The notes: generated by a model not told the origin, from the sequence alone. Positions 1 to 6,835 are shown, numbered from the stretch's first letter. The stretch is DNA of 7,496 bases from Candidatus Bathyarchaeota archaeon (GCA_018397055.1 JAGTQS010000067.1:1-7496), one strand, 5' to 3'. Numbers and translations: made by a program.

Positions 1-1443
1 GCTTCTCATCAAAAGTAATGCAACAACTGCGCCTGCCGCAGCTACAGCTGCAATTATGACGTACATTATTGGAAACCCGCCTTCTCCAATCGGGGTTAAC
101 GTAACTTCTGGAATTACGTCTGTAGTCTGGATGCACGGTATCGCTGTTCCACTGTACTGCAGCCCTTGGTACTCTGGGGTATAAGGCCAATTTAATGTTT
201 CAACGATTACTTTCTTATTAGCTCTGATTACGTGTGTTCCAGGCGTAGTTATCACATAGTAAGAGTCAGCCTCAACAGAATAGACGTCGCCATCAACCAT
301 GATCTCTGTGTCCTCGGAAGCAAAAACGTACGCCTCAACGTATGACTCCACTGGCAGAAAGAACGGTGTGTCCTCATCTGGTTTAACTCCGAAAAACCCT
401 ATTCCTGACCCGTATGCACCGTAGATTCCGCTTGCCGACCTCATGATTGAACCGTTGTGGATGCATTCAAGCGTAATTGGCTGGTCACTATGAACAAAAA
501 TAGCTGGTGCTTTAGGTTTGAAGCCCAGTCCACTGTTCGCCTCAACGGTTGATGTTAAAATTTTCTCTTTGGTTTCTAAACTCCAAACAGTGACCGTGGT
601 TTCCTGTGTGGCTGAAACTCTGTATCCGTAGCTTTCTGTCGCGTCCCAGTTAGTGTTTGATAATGAATAGAAGTTTTTTCCCACGAATCCTCCTTCAGCA
701 GACGGCACGAAAAACGTGGTTCCATCAATGTTTCCTGAGTGTATCATAATGGCTCCTGTAGACTCAACTTTGTAAACCGTGAAAGGTTCCCAAATCAGTC
801 TTCTGTAGTCGTTTGCTTTCAGTGAAAATGTTTGAATATTGCCGTCTTCTCTCGTCACAGTTACTTCGGCGTCTTCAACTGTGAAAACCGTGTATTGTAG
901 GTAAATGTTGAACTGAACCGCCATGAAGATAAACTCTTTACCAGCGTAGGCTCCGTCTGTGGCTTGATAAAACGTGAAAGGCAAGGGATAGGCAGTTACA
1001 CTTTCAGCATCAAGGGGAATTTCTTCGTAGTTCAAAAGCAGGACGTTCGCTAGCTCGCTTGTCTCCACCTTAAAGAAGGTGCCGTTCTTAAAAACAACGT
1101 AATGTGTCTGCATATTGTCTATTGTAGTTTCCGAAACTATGGAGCTGTTGTCCAAACAGTAAACCCAAATATGCGTGCCATCTTTCGTGGCCGTAATTGC
1201 AACTAACGCAGCCTCAGCCACTGAGCCTGTGTCAAGCCTCCAGCCTGAATTCACATCATTACTGTCTGTAAGATTGTAATTGTAGATTTTGGCAGGGACA
1301 TAGCCATAATATGTGTATTTCTCCTGCCCGTAACTCTTATAGACAAGTGTTGAAGATAGAAGCAAAAAGAAATCAGATAACAAAAGTAAAAATGTCGTTA
1401 CTATTACCAAAATAGGTTTCAAACTGAATTTAGATGACAACAT
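1..1443 (-). CDS. Membrane-anchored surface protein, paralog A (C-terminus cut by window edge)
   Basis: An open frame of 481 codons runs from an ATG at 1443 to the first base of the window with no stop, so the last few residues lie outside. A TGA two codons upstream makes this ATG the first possible start. Residues 9-33 form a hydrophobic signal segment. The mature part probably begins near residue 40, just before YTYYGYVPAK. Four degenerate beta-rich modules follow (about 76-140, 168-237, 252-332, 352-420), then a linker and a transmembrane helix at about 457-478 ending in MRS. The paralogs suggest only about 5-15 residues are missing. N-X-S/T sequons at N57, N99, N120 and N330 fit archaeal N-glycosylation. 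It is a clear paralog of the next two genes upstream. The inferred role is a cell-surface structural or adhesive protein; its real function is unknown. The repeats recall IgGFc-binding-type beta domains, but this is from memory and weak. Confidence 0.85.
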   Translation of the reverse strand, partial: MLSSKFSLKPILVIVTTFLLLLSDFFLLLSSTLVYKSYGQEKYTYYGYVPAKIYNYNLTDSNDVNSGWRLDTGSVAEAALVAITATKDGTHIWVYCLDNSSIVSETTIDNMQTHYVVFKNGTFFKVETSELANVLLLNYEEIPLDAESVTAYPLPFTFYQATDGAYAGKEFIFMAVQFNIYLQYTVFTVEDAEVTVTREDGNIQTFSLKANDYRRLIWEPFTVYKVESTGAIMIHSGNIDGTTFFVPSAEGGFVGKNFYSLSNTNWDATESYGYRVSATQETTVTVWSLETKEKILTSTVEANSGLGFKPKAPAIFVHSDQPITLECIHNGSIMRSASGIYGAYGSGIGFFGVKPDEDTPFFLPVESYVEAYVFASEDTEIMVDGDVYSVEADSYYVITTPGTHVIRANKKVIVETLNWPYTPEYQGLQYSGTAIPCIQTTDVIPEVTLTPIGEGGFPIMYVIIAAVAAAGAVVALLLMRS

Positions 1444-1473
1444 TAATCACTGTCAGTAAGTTAACTTAATTGT

Positions 1474-1483
1474 TCTTATAATG
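1474..1483 (-). promoter_or_regulatory. TATA-like box for paralog A
   Basis: The minus strand reads CATTATAAGA, preceded by the purine-rich GGGAAAT, which resembles a BRE element. Its centre is about 35 nt upstream of the ATG at 1443. With the usual archaeal spacing of about 26 nt to the transcription start, the leader would be only about 9 nt. The spacer between paralogs B and A is 56 bp, so A may have its own promoter, be co-transcribed with B, or both. No experimental support is available. Confidence 0.45.
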
Positions 1484-1499
1484 ATTTCCCAAAACCAAC

Positions 1500-2993
1500 T
1501 TAGATGAGTCTGGCAAAAACAGGCCTATTTTTACCGTTGCTTCTTACAAAAAGAAACGCCATAATTATGGTTGCCATAGCTGCAGCTCCTATTAAAACGT
1601 ATACTATGGGAAATTCACCTTCCAGAGGTGTGACTTTTACGTTTGAAACCGTGTCAACCGTTTGTATGCTCGGTATCTGAACTCCGTCGAACATAAGGCC
1701 TTGATATTCCGGTGTTGAAGGCCAATTTAGAACTTCAACAACTACGTTTTTGTTAGAGTGAATTAGGTGCGTTCCTGGTTGTGTAAGTAAATGATATGTG
1801 TCAGCGTCTATTGTATAGACTTCGCTGTCTACGGTAATTTCTGATTCTTCATTTGCGAAAATATAGGCTTCAACAAACGAGTCTACGGGAAGATAGATTG
1901 ATGTTTCTTCATTTGACCTAACACCAAAGTATGAAACACCTGATCCGTATGCACCGTATATGCCATTTCCGTTAATGTTCACAAGCGAGCCGTTATGAAG
2001 GTAGGCAAGCGTGATTGGTTTGCTGCTTTGTACAACAATTGCTGGTGCTTTGGGCTTAAAGCCCAGTCCACTGTTCGCTTTAACATTTGCTGTTAAGATT
2101 TTTTCTTTGGTTTCAAGGTTCCATACCGTAACAGTTGTGTCTTCTGCAGTTGAAACTCTGTATCCGTAGCTTTCCGTAGCGTCCCAGCTGGTCGTTGACC
2201 ACGAATAGAAAGTTTTACCAACAAATCCCCCTTCAACGGAAGGCACAAAAAATGTCTGCGGTTCTCCCCAACCATCTGGCAGGCTGCCAGACTGAATCAT
2301 AACGTTACCAGTAGATTCGATTTTGAAAGCAGCTAAAGGAGGCAAAAGCATAAGCGTTTTCCAAGAGTTGACTTTTAACGTGTATTCCCATTTTTGTCCA
2401 TCCTCTCTTGTAACCGTGACCTCAGCATCCTCCAAAGCAAAAATCGTATATTGAGCGCTTATGAAATCGCCTGCTGTGGCTATTAAGACAAATTCTTTAC
2501 CAGCATAGGTCCCGCTTGTAGACTGAAAAAAAGTCTTGGGCGTAGGCATGTTTGACTCGTTGCCAAAGGGAACTGAACCGTAATCCAAGAGCAAAACGCA
2601 TGCGAGCTGGTTTGTTACTACCTTAAAGAAGCTTCCGTTCCTGAAGACGGTGTAATGCTTCTCCAAACTGTCTATGATGGCTTCAGAAACCAAAGAACCG
2701 TTGTCTAAGCTGTAAACCTTAACATAGGTGCCATCTTTGATTCCTACAACAATGACCAGTCCGGCACTTGATGCTGAACCCTCTTCAAATGTCCAACCTG
2801 AATTAAGATCGTTATAATCAATAAGATTATACTGCCACATCTTTGCTGGAACATAGCCGTAGTATGTGTATTCGTGCTGTGCGAGCGATCCAAAAACATT
2901 TGCAGACCATGTGTATGAAAGAGAACAAGATATCAAAAAAACTGTGACCGTGAATCCCAAAAGATACTTATCATTTCGACTAGTTTGTAACAT
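1500..2993 (-). CDS. Membrane-anchored surface protein, paralog B
   Basis: This is a complete 497-residue protein starting at ATG (2993). Residues 11-24 are the hydrophobic core of a signal peptide; cleavage is likely between about 31 and 39, before HEYTYYGYVPAK. Four repeat modules span about 76-140, 166-236, 255-336 and 357-432. Their shared core is an E-D/E-[TAS]-x-[VI]-T-V strand pair followed by an [IV]-x-[ST]-x(3)-[VI] strand, seen as LEDAEVTV, AEDTTVTV and NEESEITV. A hydrophobic helix at about 461-483 and the tail RSNGKNRPVFARLI suggest C-terminal anchoring with the bulk outside the cell. Sequons are at N98, N119, N145 and N334. No catalytic motif is visible. It lies 56 bp upstream of paralog A and 81 bp downstream of paralog C on the same strand. 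Residues about 93-133 come from a tract almost identical at DNA level to paralog C. Function unknown; adhesion or cell-envelope structure is an inference. Confidence 0.88.
   Translation of the reverse strand: MLQTSRNDKYLLGFTVTVFLISCSLSYTWSANVFGSLAQHEYTYYGYVPAKMWQYNLIDYNDLNSGWTFEEGSASSAGLVIVVGIKDGTYVKVYSLDNGSLVSEAIIDSLEKHYTVFRNGSFFKVVTNQLACVLLLDYGSVPFGNESNMPTPKTFFQSTSGTYAGKEFVLIATAGDFISAQYTIFALEDAEVTVTREDGQKWEYTLKVNSWKTLMLLPPLAAFKIESTGNVMIQSGSLPDGWGEPQTFFVPSVEGGFVGKTFYSWSTTSWDATESYGYRVSTAEDTTVTVWNLETKEKILTANVKANSGLGFKPKAPAIVVQSSKPITLAYLHNGSLVNINGNGIYGAYGSGVSYFGVRSNEETSIYLPVDSFVEAYIFANEESEITVDSEVYTIDADTYHLLTQPGTHLIHSNKNVVVEVLNWPSTPEYQGLMFDGVQIPSIQTVDTVSNVKVTPLEGEFPIVYVLIGAAAMATIIMAFLFVRSNGKNRPVFARLI
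2596..2719 (-). repeat. Near-identical 124-bp tract shared with paralog C (copy 1)
   Basis: Aligned without gaps to 4144-4267, this tract differs at five positions, all A/G transitions (2625, 2677, 2700, 2703, 2709). Four are at wobble positions and one changes Ile to Thr. Roughly 35-40 bp on each side falls to about 54% identity by hand count. The low-coordinate boundary coincides with the palindrome CGCATGCG (2597-2604). Paralog A is diverged throughout the same region. Confidence 0.85.
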
Positions 2994-3003
2994 TACCTAT
3001 TCG

Positions 3004-3037
3004 CTTTATAAAGGCGATATTTGAGGATAAAATTTTT
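3004..3037 (-). promoter_or_regulatory. Possible TATA region for paralog B
   Basis: Two candidates sit in the 81-bp gap between paralogs C and B. AAAAATTTTATCC on the minus strand (3025-3037) would place transcription start about 10 nt before the ATG at 2993. CCTTTATAAAG (3004-3014) is the better-looking box, but it is only about 10 nt from the ATG and so would start transcription inside the gene. There is no oligo-T run of more than four after the stop of paralog C, so read-through from C is equally possible. Confidence 0.3.
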
Positions 3038-3074
3038 GCTTAATAATCGCTGAATAACGTAATTTTTGTCAACT

Positions 3075-4553
3075 TTACTTTTTGCCGCGTCCTCTAATAA
3101 TTACTAATCCTATTGCAACCCCTACAACAACCACCGCTGCTCCTATGATAACATACAATATTGGGAATCCGCCTAAAGAAGTCAACGACACATTAACTGT
3201 AATGTCAACTGTTTGCACAGCCGGTATTTGAACACCATTATATATGAGACCTTGATACTCAGGCGTGTTAGGCCAGTTTAACGTTTCAACGACCACGTTT
3301 TTATTAGAGCTTATTACGTGAGACCCAGGAGTCGTAATCACATAATATGAGTCTGCATCAATGGAATAGACATCGCCATCCACGGTTATTTCTGTATCCT
3401 CAGATGCGAAGATGTAAGCCTCAACATACGAATCAATGGAAAGGAAGAAAGGAGTTTCCTCACCTGGCCTAACCCCGAAGTACCCAACGCCGGAACCGTA
3501 AGCCCCGAAGATTCCCTCGTTTCCAACTGAACTTTCAATTGAACCATTATGGAAGTACGCAAGCGTAACAGGCTTGTCACTTTGCACAAAAATGGCAGGC
3601 GCCAGTGGTTTAAAGCCAAGCCCACCGCCTCCCGGAACATTTGCAGTTAATAATTTCTCCTTTGTCTCAAGACTCCAAACGGTGACTGAGGCGTCTTCCA
3701 CAGATGATACTCGAAATCCATAGTTTTCAGTCCAGTCCCAACTGGTCGTTGCCCACGAATAGAAGGCTGTACCGACAAAACCGCCATAAGCACTCGGAAC
3801 GTAAAAGGTTCTTGCATTCCCCCATATGTCCACAGGCCTTCCTGACTGAACCATGATGTAGCCAGTAGATTTAATTTTGAAGGCTTTAAAGGGATACAAC
3901 AGCAGCTCTTTCCATGCGTTGGCATCAAGCGAAAAATGTTGTTCCTGTCCATCTTCCCTCGTAACAGTTACGTCGGACTTCTCTAGAGCTATAACCGCAT
4001 ATCCTATACTATAATCGTTCCCTAATCCTAACACGTAAAATTCTTTACCAACGTAGGCTCCGTTAACATCCTGGTAAAACGTGTCTGGGAAAGGAGCGGC
4101 CGTTGCATTACTGAGCGGTATCGATCCATAATTAAGCAGATAGACGCATGCGAGCTGGTTTGTTACTACCTTGAAGAAGCTTCCGTTCCTGAAGACGGTG
4201 TAATGCTTCTCCAAACTGTCTATGGTGGCTTCAGAAACCAAAGAACCATTATCTAAACTGTAAACCTCAACATACGTATTGTCATGCATCGCTAAAACTG
4301 CAACTAAGCCCGCGCTTGAAACCGAAGTTGGCATGGAATAGTATCCACTATTAGGATCATCTTGGTCTGTAAGGTTGTATCGCCACATTTTCGCCGGAAC
4401 GTAGCCATAATATGTGTACTCCTGCTGAGCGTGAACATTGAAGACGGCAAACGACGAAAAAACAAGGAACAAAACAACCAATGAAAACAAGAACATTACT
4501 ATAGCTGCTTCTTTCTTGAACAATTTTCCAGCCTCATTCAAAGCTCCAATCAT
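3075..4553 (-). CDS. Membrane-anchored surface protein, paralog C
   Basis: A 492-residue protein read from the ATG at 4553. The frame stays open to a TTG at 4583, but that TTG is immediately next to a TATA-like AT-rich segment, so a downstream start is preferred. The ATG at 4496 is a third choice and would leave a compact signal peptide. From 4553, the N-terminus carries Lys residues around 10-14, a hydrophobic run at about 17-38 and a likely signal-peptidase site after VHA, giving mature QQEYTYYGYVPAK. Four beta-rich modules lie at about 80-144, 168-238, 260-338 and 361-428. The transmembrane helix at about 463-486 is followed by RGRGKK, a positive-inside tail. Sequons occur at N60, N102, N123, N149, N336 and N454. 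It is first in the array of three and separated from trpA by 279 bp, so probably not part of the trp unit. No characterised family was recognised; extracellular adhesion or envelope role is inferred. Confidence 0.87.
   Translation of the reverse strand: MIGALNEAGKLFKKEAAIVMFLFSLVVLFLVFSSFAVFNVHAQQEYTYYGYVPAKMWRYNLTDQDDPNSGYYSMPTSVSSAGLVAVLAMHDNTYVEVYSLDNGSLVSEATIDSLEKHYTVFRNGSFFKVVTNQLACVYLLNYGSIPLSNATAAPFPDTFYQDVNGAYVGKEFYVLGLGNDYSIGYAVIALEKSDVTVTREDGQEQHFSLDANAWKELLLYPFKAFKIKSTGYIMVQSGRPVDIWGNARTFYVPSAYGGFVGTAFYSWATTSWDWTENYGFRVSSVEDASVTVWSLETKEKLLTANVPGGGGLGFKPLAPAIFVQSDKPVTLAYFHNGSIESSVGNEGIFGAYGSGVGYFGVRPGEETPFFLSIDSYVEAYIFASEDTEITVDGDVYSIDADSYYVITTPGSHVISSNKNVVVETLNWPNTPEYQGLIYNGVQIPAVQTVDITVNVSLTSLGGFPILYVIIGAAVVVVGVAIGLVIIRGRGKK
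4144..4267 (-). repeat. Near-identical 124-bp tract shared with paralog B (copy 2)
   Basis: Counterpart of 2596-2719 at a constant offset of 1548 bp, with 119 of 124 positions identical. It encodes the end of the first repeat module, including SLEKHYTVFRNGSFFKVV. The palindrome CGCATGCG is at 4145-4152, at the same boundary as in the other copy. Confidence 0.85.
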
Positions 4554-4566
4554 ATGAATATTCAAA

Positions 4567-4580
4567 ATTATATTTAAAAG
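4567..4580 (-). promoter_or_regulatory. TATA-like box for paralog C
   Basis: The minus strand reads CTTTTAAATATAAT. Its centre is about 20 nt from the ATG at 4553, slightly short for a leaderless start, and about 78 nt from the ATG at 4496, which would give a leader of about 50 nt. A second, weaker candidate, TCTATAGAAAA near 4590-4600, would give a leader of about 17 nt to 4553. The abundance of A/T makes any single choice uncertain. Confidence 0.4.
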
Positions 4581-4613
4581 CAATTAAAATTTTTCTATAG
4601 ATTTCATCCCTCC

Positions 4614-4638
4614 AAAAAAGGAAGACCAAAGGAAAAAA
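4614..4638 (-). terminator. Paired oligo-T runs, candidate archaeal terminator
   Basis: On the minus strand two T6 runs (4633-4638 and 4614-4619) lie in a pyrimidine-rich stretch, about 200 nt past the trpA stop and about 60-85 nt before paralog C. Archaeal RNA polymerase commonly terminates at such U-rich runs without a hairpin. They would separate trp transcription from the surface-protein genes. Confidence 0.4.
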
Positions 4639-4734
4639 GGACCGAGATCCCATAAGTACCACAATTTCTTCAACATTATAATACAAACTATGATAAAATA
4701 TCTGAATCCGCAATTCCACATTGATTCCACAGAG

Positions 4735-4745
4735 TCTATATAAAG
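4735..4745. promoter_or_regulatory. Symmetric TATA box, direction ambiguous
   Basis: The plus strand reads TCTATATAAAG and the minus strand CTTTATATAGA, close to the archaeal TTTATATA consensus either way. Read on plus, transcription would start near 4766, about 15 nt before a short ORF, and run antisense into trpA. Read on minus, it would start near 4714 and give paralog C a leader of about 160 nt. Upstream purine-rich BRE sequence is not clear on either strand; minus has a T-run there, which favours plus slightly. Confidence 0.4.
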
Positions 4746-4752
4746 AAAAAAA
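4746..4752 (-). terminator. Oligo-T run after trpA, candidate terminator
   Basis: The minus strand carries T7 followed by CTTTATAT, about 80 nt beyond the trpA stop codon. It is the first substantial T-run after the operon and a reasonable U-rich archaeal termination site. It overlaps the surroundings of the TATA box at 4735-4745, so its T-richness may have more than one cause. Confidence 0.4.
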
Positions 4753-4780
4753 TTTCTCAATACGCACGCGAAAGCTGAAA

Positions 4781-4849
4781 ATGACGGAGTACCAAACCAT
4801 TGACAAAATTTTGGAGGAGCACCATCAGAGATTTATTTCTTCACTGTAG
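4781..4849 (+). CDS. Possible 22-residue microprotein or gene remnant
   Basis: An ATG at 4781 opens a 22-codon frame ending in TAG at 4847-4849. It starts MTEYQTIDKILEE and ends ISSL, a composition that looks like the start of an ordinary soluble helical protein. A TATA box at 4735-4745 is well placed for a short leader. There is no Shine-Dalgarno site before the ATG. The last 17 bases overlap the 3' end of trpA on the other strand. It may be a real small protein, a 5' remnant of a gene lost when trpA was joined here, or chance; an open frame of 22 codons is not significant by itself. Confidence 0.2.
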   Translation: MTEYQTIDKILEEHHQRFISSL

Positions 4850-5642
4850 CAGTCTTCAGTTGCCTCGTATAGTCATATAACGCTTCAAGCATCCTGTTTC
4901 TATACTTGTTTGCCTCGATTATTTTTACAAAACCGCTTCCCACGATAGCAGCATCCGCACCGCTTTGAATTACGGTTTTAACATGCTCAGGCCTAGATAT
5001 CCCAAATCCGACAGCGAGAGGAATACGGCCACACGTAACTTGACGTGCTCTTTTAATCAGCCTAATTGTAGAACCGTGAATCTTTTCTCTTACTCCAGTT
5101 ACCCCGAAAATAGAAACAAGATAGAGAAACCCCGATGTGTGCTCAGCAATGTTTCTAAGCCTTTCAATAGACGTGGAAGGAGCAGCGAGAAAAATGGTAT
5201 CTATCTCGTGGGCTTCAGCAGCCTTCTTGTATTCAGCCGCCTCCTCGATGGGAAGGTCAGGAACAACAACTCCATCTATCCCAAAAGCCTTAGCAGAATC
5301 AAAAAAATTCTTTATACCCATCCTGTAGATCAGGTTAAAGTACGACAAGACGACCAAAGGAATATCATTCTCTTTTTTGATTTCCTCAGACATCCTGAAA
5401 ACCTTTTTAACCGTTGTTCCTGCCTTCAACGACCTCAAAGTTGCTGCTTGAATAACAGGTCCATCCGCAATTGGATCTGAAAAGGGGATTCCAAGCTCAA
5501 TAATGTCGGCTCCTCCCTTGATGAGAACATCAGCAATCTTGGCGGTATACATTGGATTAGGGTCGCCTGCGGTAATATAGGCTATTAATCCGCCTTCGTT
5601 CTGCCTTCTCAGTTTTGAAAATGTTTCCGCTATTTTGCTCAT
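4833..5642 (-). CDS. trpA: Tryptophan synthase alpha subunit
   Basis: Cleaves indole-3-glycerol phosphate to indole and glyceraldehyde-3-phosphate in the cytoplasm, passing indole through a tunnel to TrpB in the alpha-beta-beta-alpha complex. The 269 residues match the family's usual length. The catalytic acids fall at E49 in IIELGIPFSDP and D60 in IADGP, the same numbers as in the enteric enzyme. The substrate-loop residue Thr182 lies in FGVTG (179-183), and the phosphate-binding loops are VGFGIS (211-216) and IVGSGF (233-238). Fold is the expected TIM barrel, with no truncation. The ATG at 5642 overlaps the trpB stop as ATGA and is preceded by GGTGA with a 6-nt gap, which supports both the start and translational coupling. 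It is the last gene of the trp unit in this window; likely oligo-T terminators follow. Confidence 0.97.
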   Translation of the reverse strand: MSKIAETFSKLRRQNEGGLIAYITAGDPNPMYTAKIADVLIKGGADIIELGIPFSDPIADGPVIQAATLRSLKAGTTVKKVFRMSEEIKKENDIPLVVLSYFNLIYRMGIKNFFDSAKAFGIDGVVVPDLPIEEAAEYKKAAEAHEIDTIFLAAPSTSIERLRNIAEHTSGFLYLVSIFGVTGVREKIHGSTIRLIKRARQVTCGRIPLAVGFGISRPEHVKTVIQSGADAAIVGSGFVKIIEANKYRNRMLEALYDYTRQLKTATVKK

Positions 5643-6835
5643 ATGGGTTCACCGAGATAGTTGGCTACTACTTCCACGTCTTTGTCTCCTCTCCCAGAAA
5701 GGGTGACAACGATTGCCCTGTCCTTTCCCAAGGTTTTAGCCAGCTTCATAGCGAATGCCAAGGCGTGAGAAGGCTCTAAAGCTGGAACAATTCCCTCGCT
5801 TCTTGAAAGTTTTACAAAAGCGTCTACGGCTTCTTTGTCAGTAGCTACAACAAATCGTGCTCTTCCAATACTTCTAAGAAACGAATGCTCAGGTCCTACG
5901 CCTGGATAATCCAATCCCGCTGAGATGCTGTGCGTGTTAAGTATCTGGCCGTCTTCGTCTTGAATAATGTACGTTAGCATACCGTGAAACACGCCTTCAT
6001 CTCCCCCACATATCGAGGCAGCGTGCTTCCCAGAGCTAAGCCCTTCTCCGCCAGCTTCAACGGCGTACAGATCGACTTCAGCATCATCCAAAAAAGGATA
6101 AAATGTGCCTATAGCGTTGCTTCCGCCACCTACACAAGCAACAAGAGCGTCTGGAAGTCTACCTTCTTTCTCGTGAAATTGGCTCCTTATTTCTTTACCA
6201 ATGACGCTTTGAAAATCCCTAACCATCATAGGATAGGGATGCGGACCAACCACTGAGCCTATGAGATAATAAGTATCTTGGACATTTGCCACCCAATCTC
6301 TTAAAGCCTCATTAATGGCGTCCTTAAGGGTCCTCGATCCAGAATCGACACAGTGAACGTTAGCACCTAACATTTTCATCCTAAAAACATTAAGTCTCTG
6401 CCTTTTCATGTCGTCAGCACCCATATAAATCTCAGAACGCAACCCAAGAGCCGCACAAGCCATAGCCGTCGCTACGCCGTGTTGCCCAGCGCCGGTTTCA
6501 GCAATAACCCTACTCTTACCCGTTCTTTTCGCCAACAACGCCTGCCCTAAAGTATTGTTTATTTTGTGAGCCCCACCATGAGCCAAATCTTCACGTTTCA
6601 AGTAAACCTTCGCTCCCCCAACTGCTTTTGTAAAATTTTCAGCAAAATACAATGGCGTGGGTCTCCCAGCATAATCTTTAAGGTAATAATTAAGTTGTTC
6701 TCGAAACTCAGGATCTTCTTTGGCCTGCAAGTATGCCGTTTCCAGCTCCTTAATTGCTGTCATTAAGGTTTCAGGCACGAATTGTCCTCCGTACTTTCCG
6801 TACTTTCCGCCTATAGGATACTTTTGCAACCTCAA
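5639..6835 (-). CDS. trpB: Tryptophan synthase beta subunit (TrpB1 type)
   Basis: PLP-dependent enzyme that condenses indole with L-serine to make L-tryptophan. The 398 residues are full length. PLP-binding K91 lies in HGGAHKINN (86-94). The substrate-carboxylate loop AETGAGQHG (112-120) includes catalytic E113. GGGSN (236-240) holds the PLP phosphate, and S380 in LSGRGDKD contacts the pyridine nitrogen. The N-terminal PIGGKYGKYGGQFVPE and the COMM-domain region with NVFRMKMLGANV are typical of TrpB1, the form that works with TrpA, rather than the longer stand-alone TrpB2. The start is a TTG at 6835 overlapping the trpF stop as TTGA; a GGAGGT 9 nt upstream strongly favours it over the second TTG two codons in. 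Its stop overlaps trpA by 4 nt, so the two subunits are probably made in balanced amounts by coupled translation. Confidence 0.97.
   Translation of the reverse strand: MRLQKYPIGGKYGKYGGQFVPETLMTAIKELETAYLQAKEDPEFREQLNYYLKDYAGRPTPLYFAENFTKAVGGAKVYLKREDLAHGGAHKINNTLGQALLAKRTGKSRVIAETGAGQHGVATAMACAALGLRSEIYMGADDMKRQRLNVFRMKMLGANVHCVDSGSRTLKDAINEALRDWVANVQDTYYLIGSVVGPHPYPMMVRDFQSVIGKEIRSQFHEKEGRLPDALVACVGGGSNAIGTFYPFLDDAEVDLYAVEAGGEGLSSGKHAASICGGDEGVFHGMLTYIIQDEDGQILNTHSISAGLDYPGVGPEHSFLRSIGRARFVVATDKEAVDAFVKLSRSEGIVPALEPSHALAFAMKLAKTLGKDRAIVVTLSGRGDKDVEVVANYLGEPI
5649..5653 (-). promoter_or_regulatory. Ribosome binding site of trpA
   Basis: The minus strand reads GGTGA, 6 nt before the trpA ATG, within the last codons of trpB. 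It matches the archaeal anti-Shine-Dalgarno sequence and fixes the start at 5642. Confidence 0.75.

Noticed and set aside
613..2174. Second conversion tract between paralogs A and B (exact 24-nt match at 613-636 and 2151-2174)
   Set aside because: Identity falls away gradually and remains only moderate around it; the match encodes the conserved ESYGYRVS segment and can be explained by protein-level constraint.
3014..3050. Inverted repeat GCGAT / ATCGC in the gap between paralogs C and B as a hairpin terminator
   Set aside because: A 5-bp stem with a 27-nt loop is too weak, and no oligo-T run of useful length follows on the minus strand.
3647..3952. Minus-strand alternate-frame ORF in paralog C with a similar one in paralog B (2093-2275), both containing SIRGQRP
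   Set aside because: Their similarity follows from the paralogy of the genes that contain them; neither has a start signal, and the main frames are clearly coding.
4534..4806. 90-codon minus-strand frame in the spacer between trpA and paralog C
   Set aside because: TTG start without a ribosome site, AT-driven composition rich in Phe, Tyr and Ile, overlap with the start of paralog C, and it spans oligo-T runs and TATA-like boxes.
4965..5480. 171-codon plus-strand frame antisense to trpA, and 5137-5328 within it
   Set aside because: Lies wholly opposite a well-conserved trpA; the Ser/Arg/Asn-rich translation resembles no protein and has no promoter or ribosome site of its own.
5984..6766. Plus-strand frames opposite trpB
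   Set aside because: Antisense shadows of a highly conserved gene with no protein-like features.
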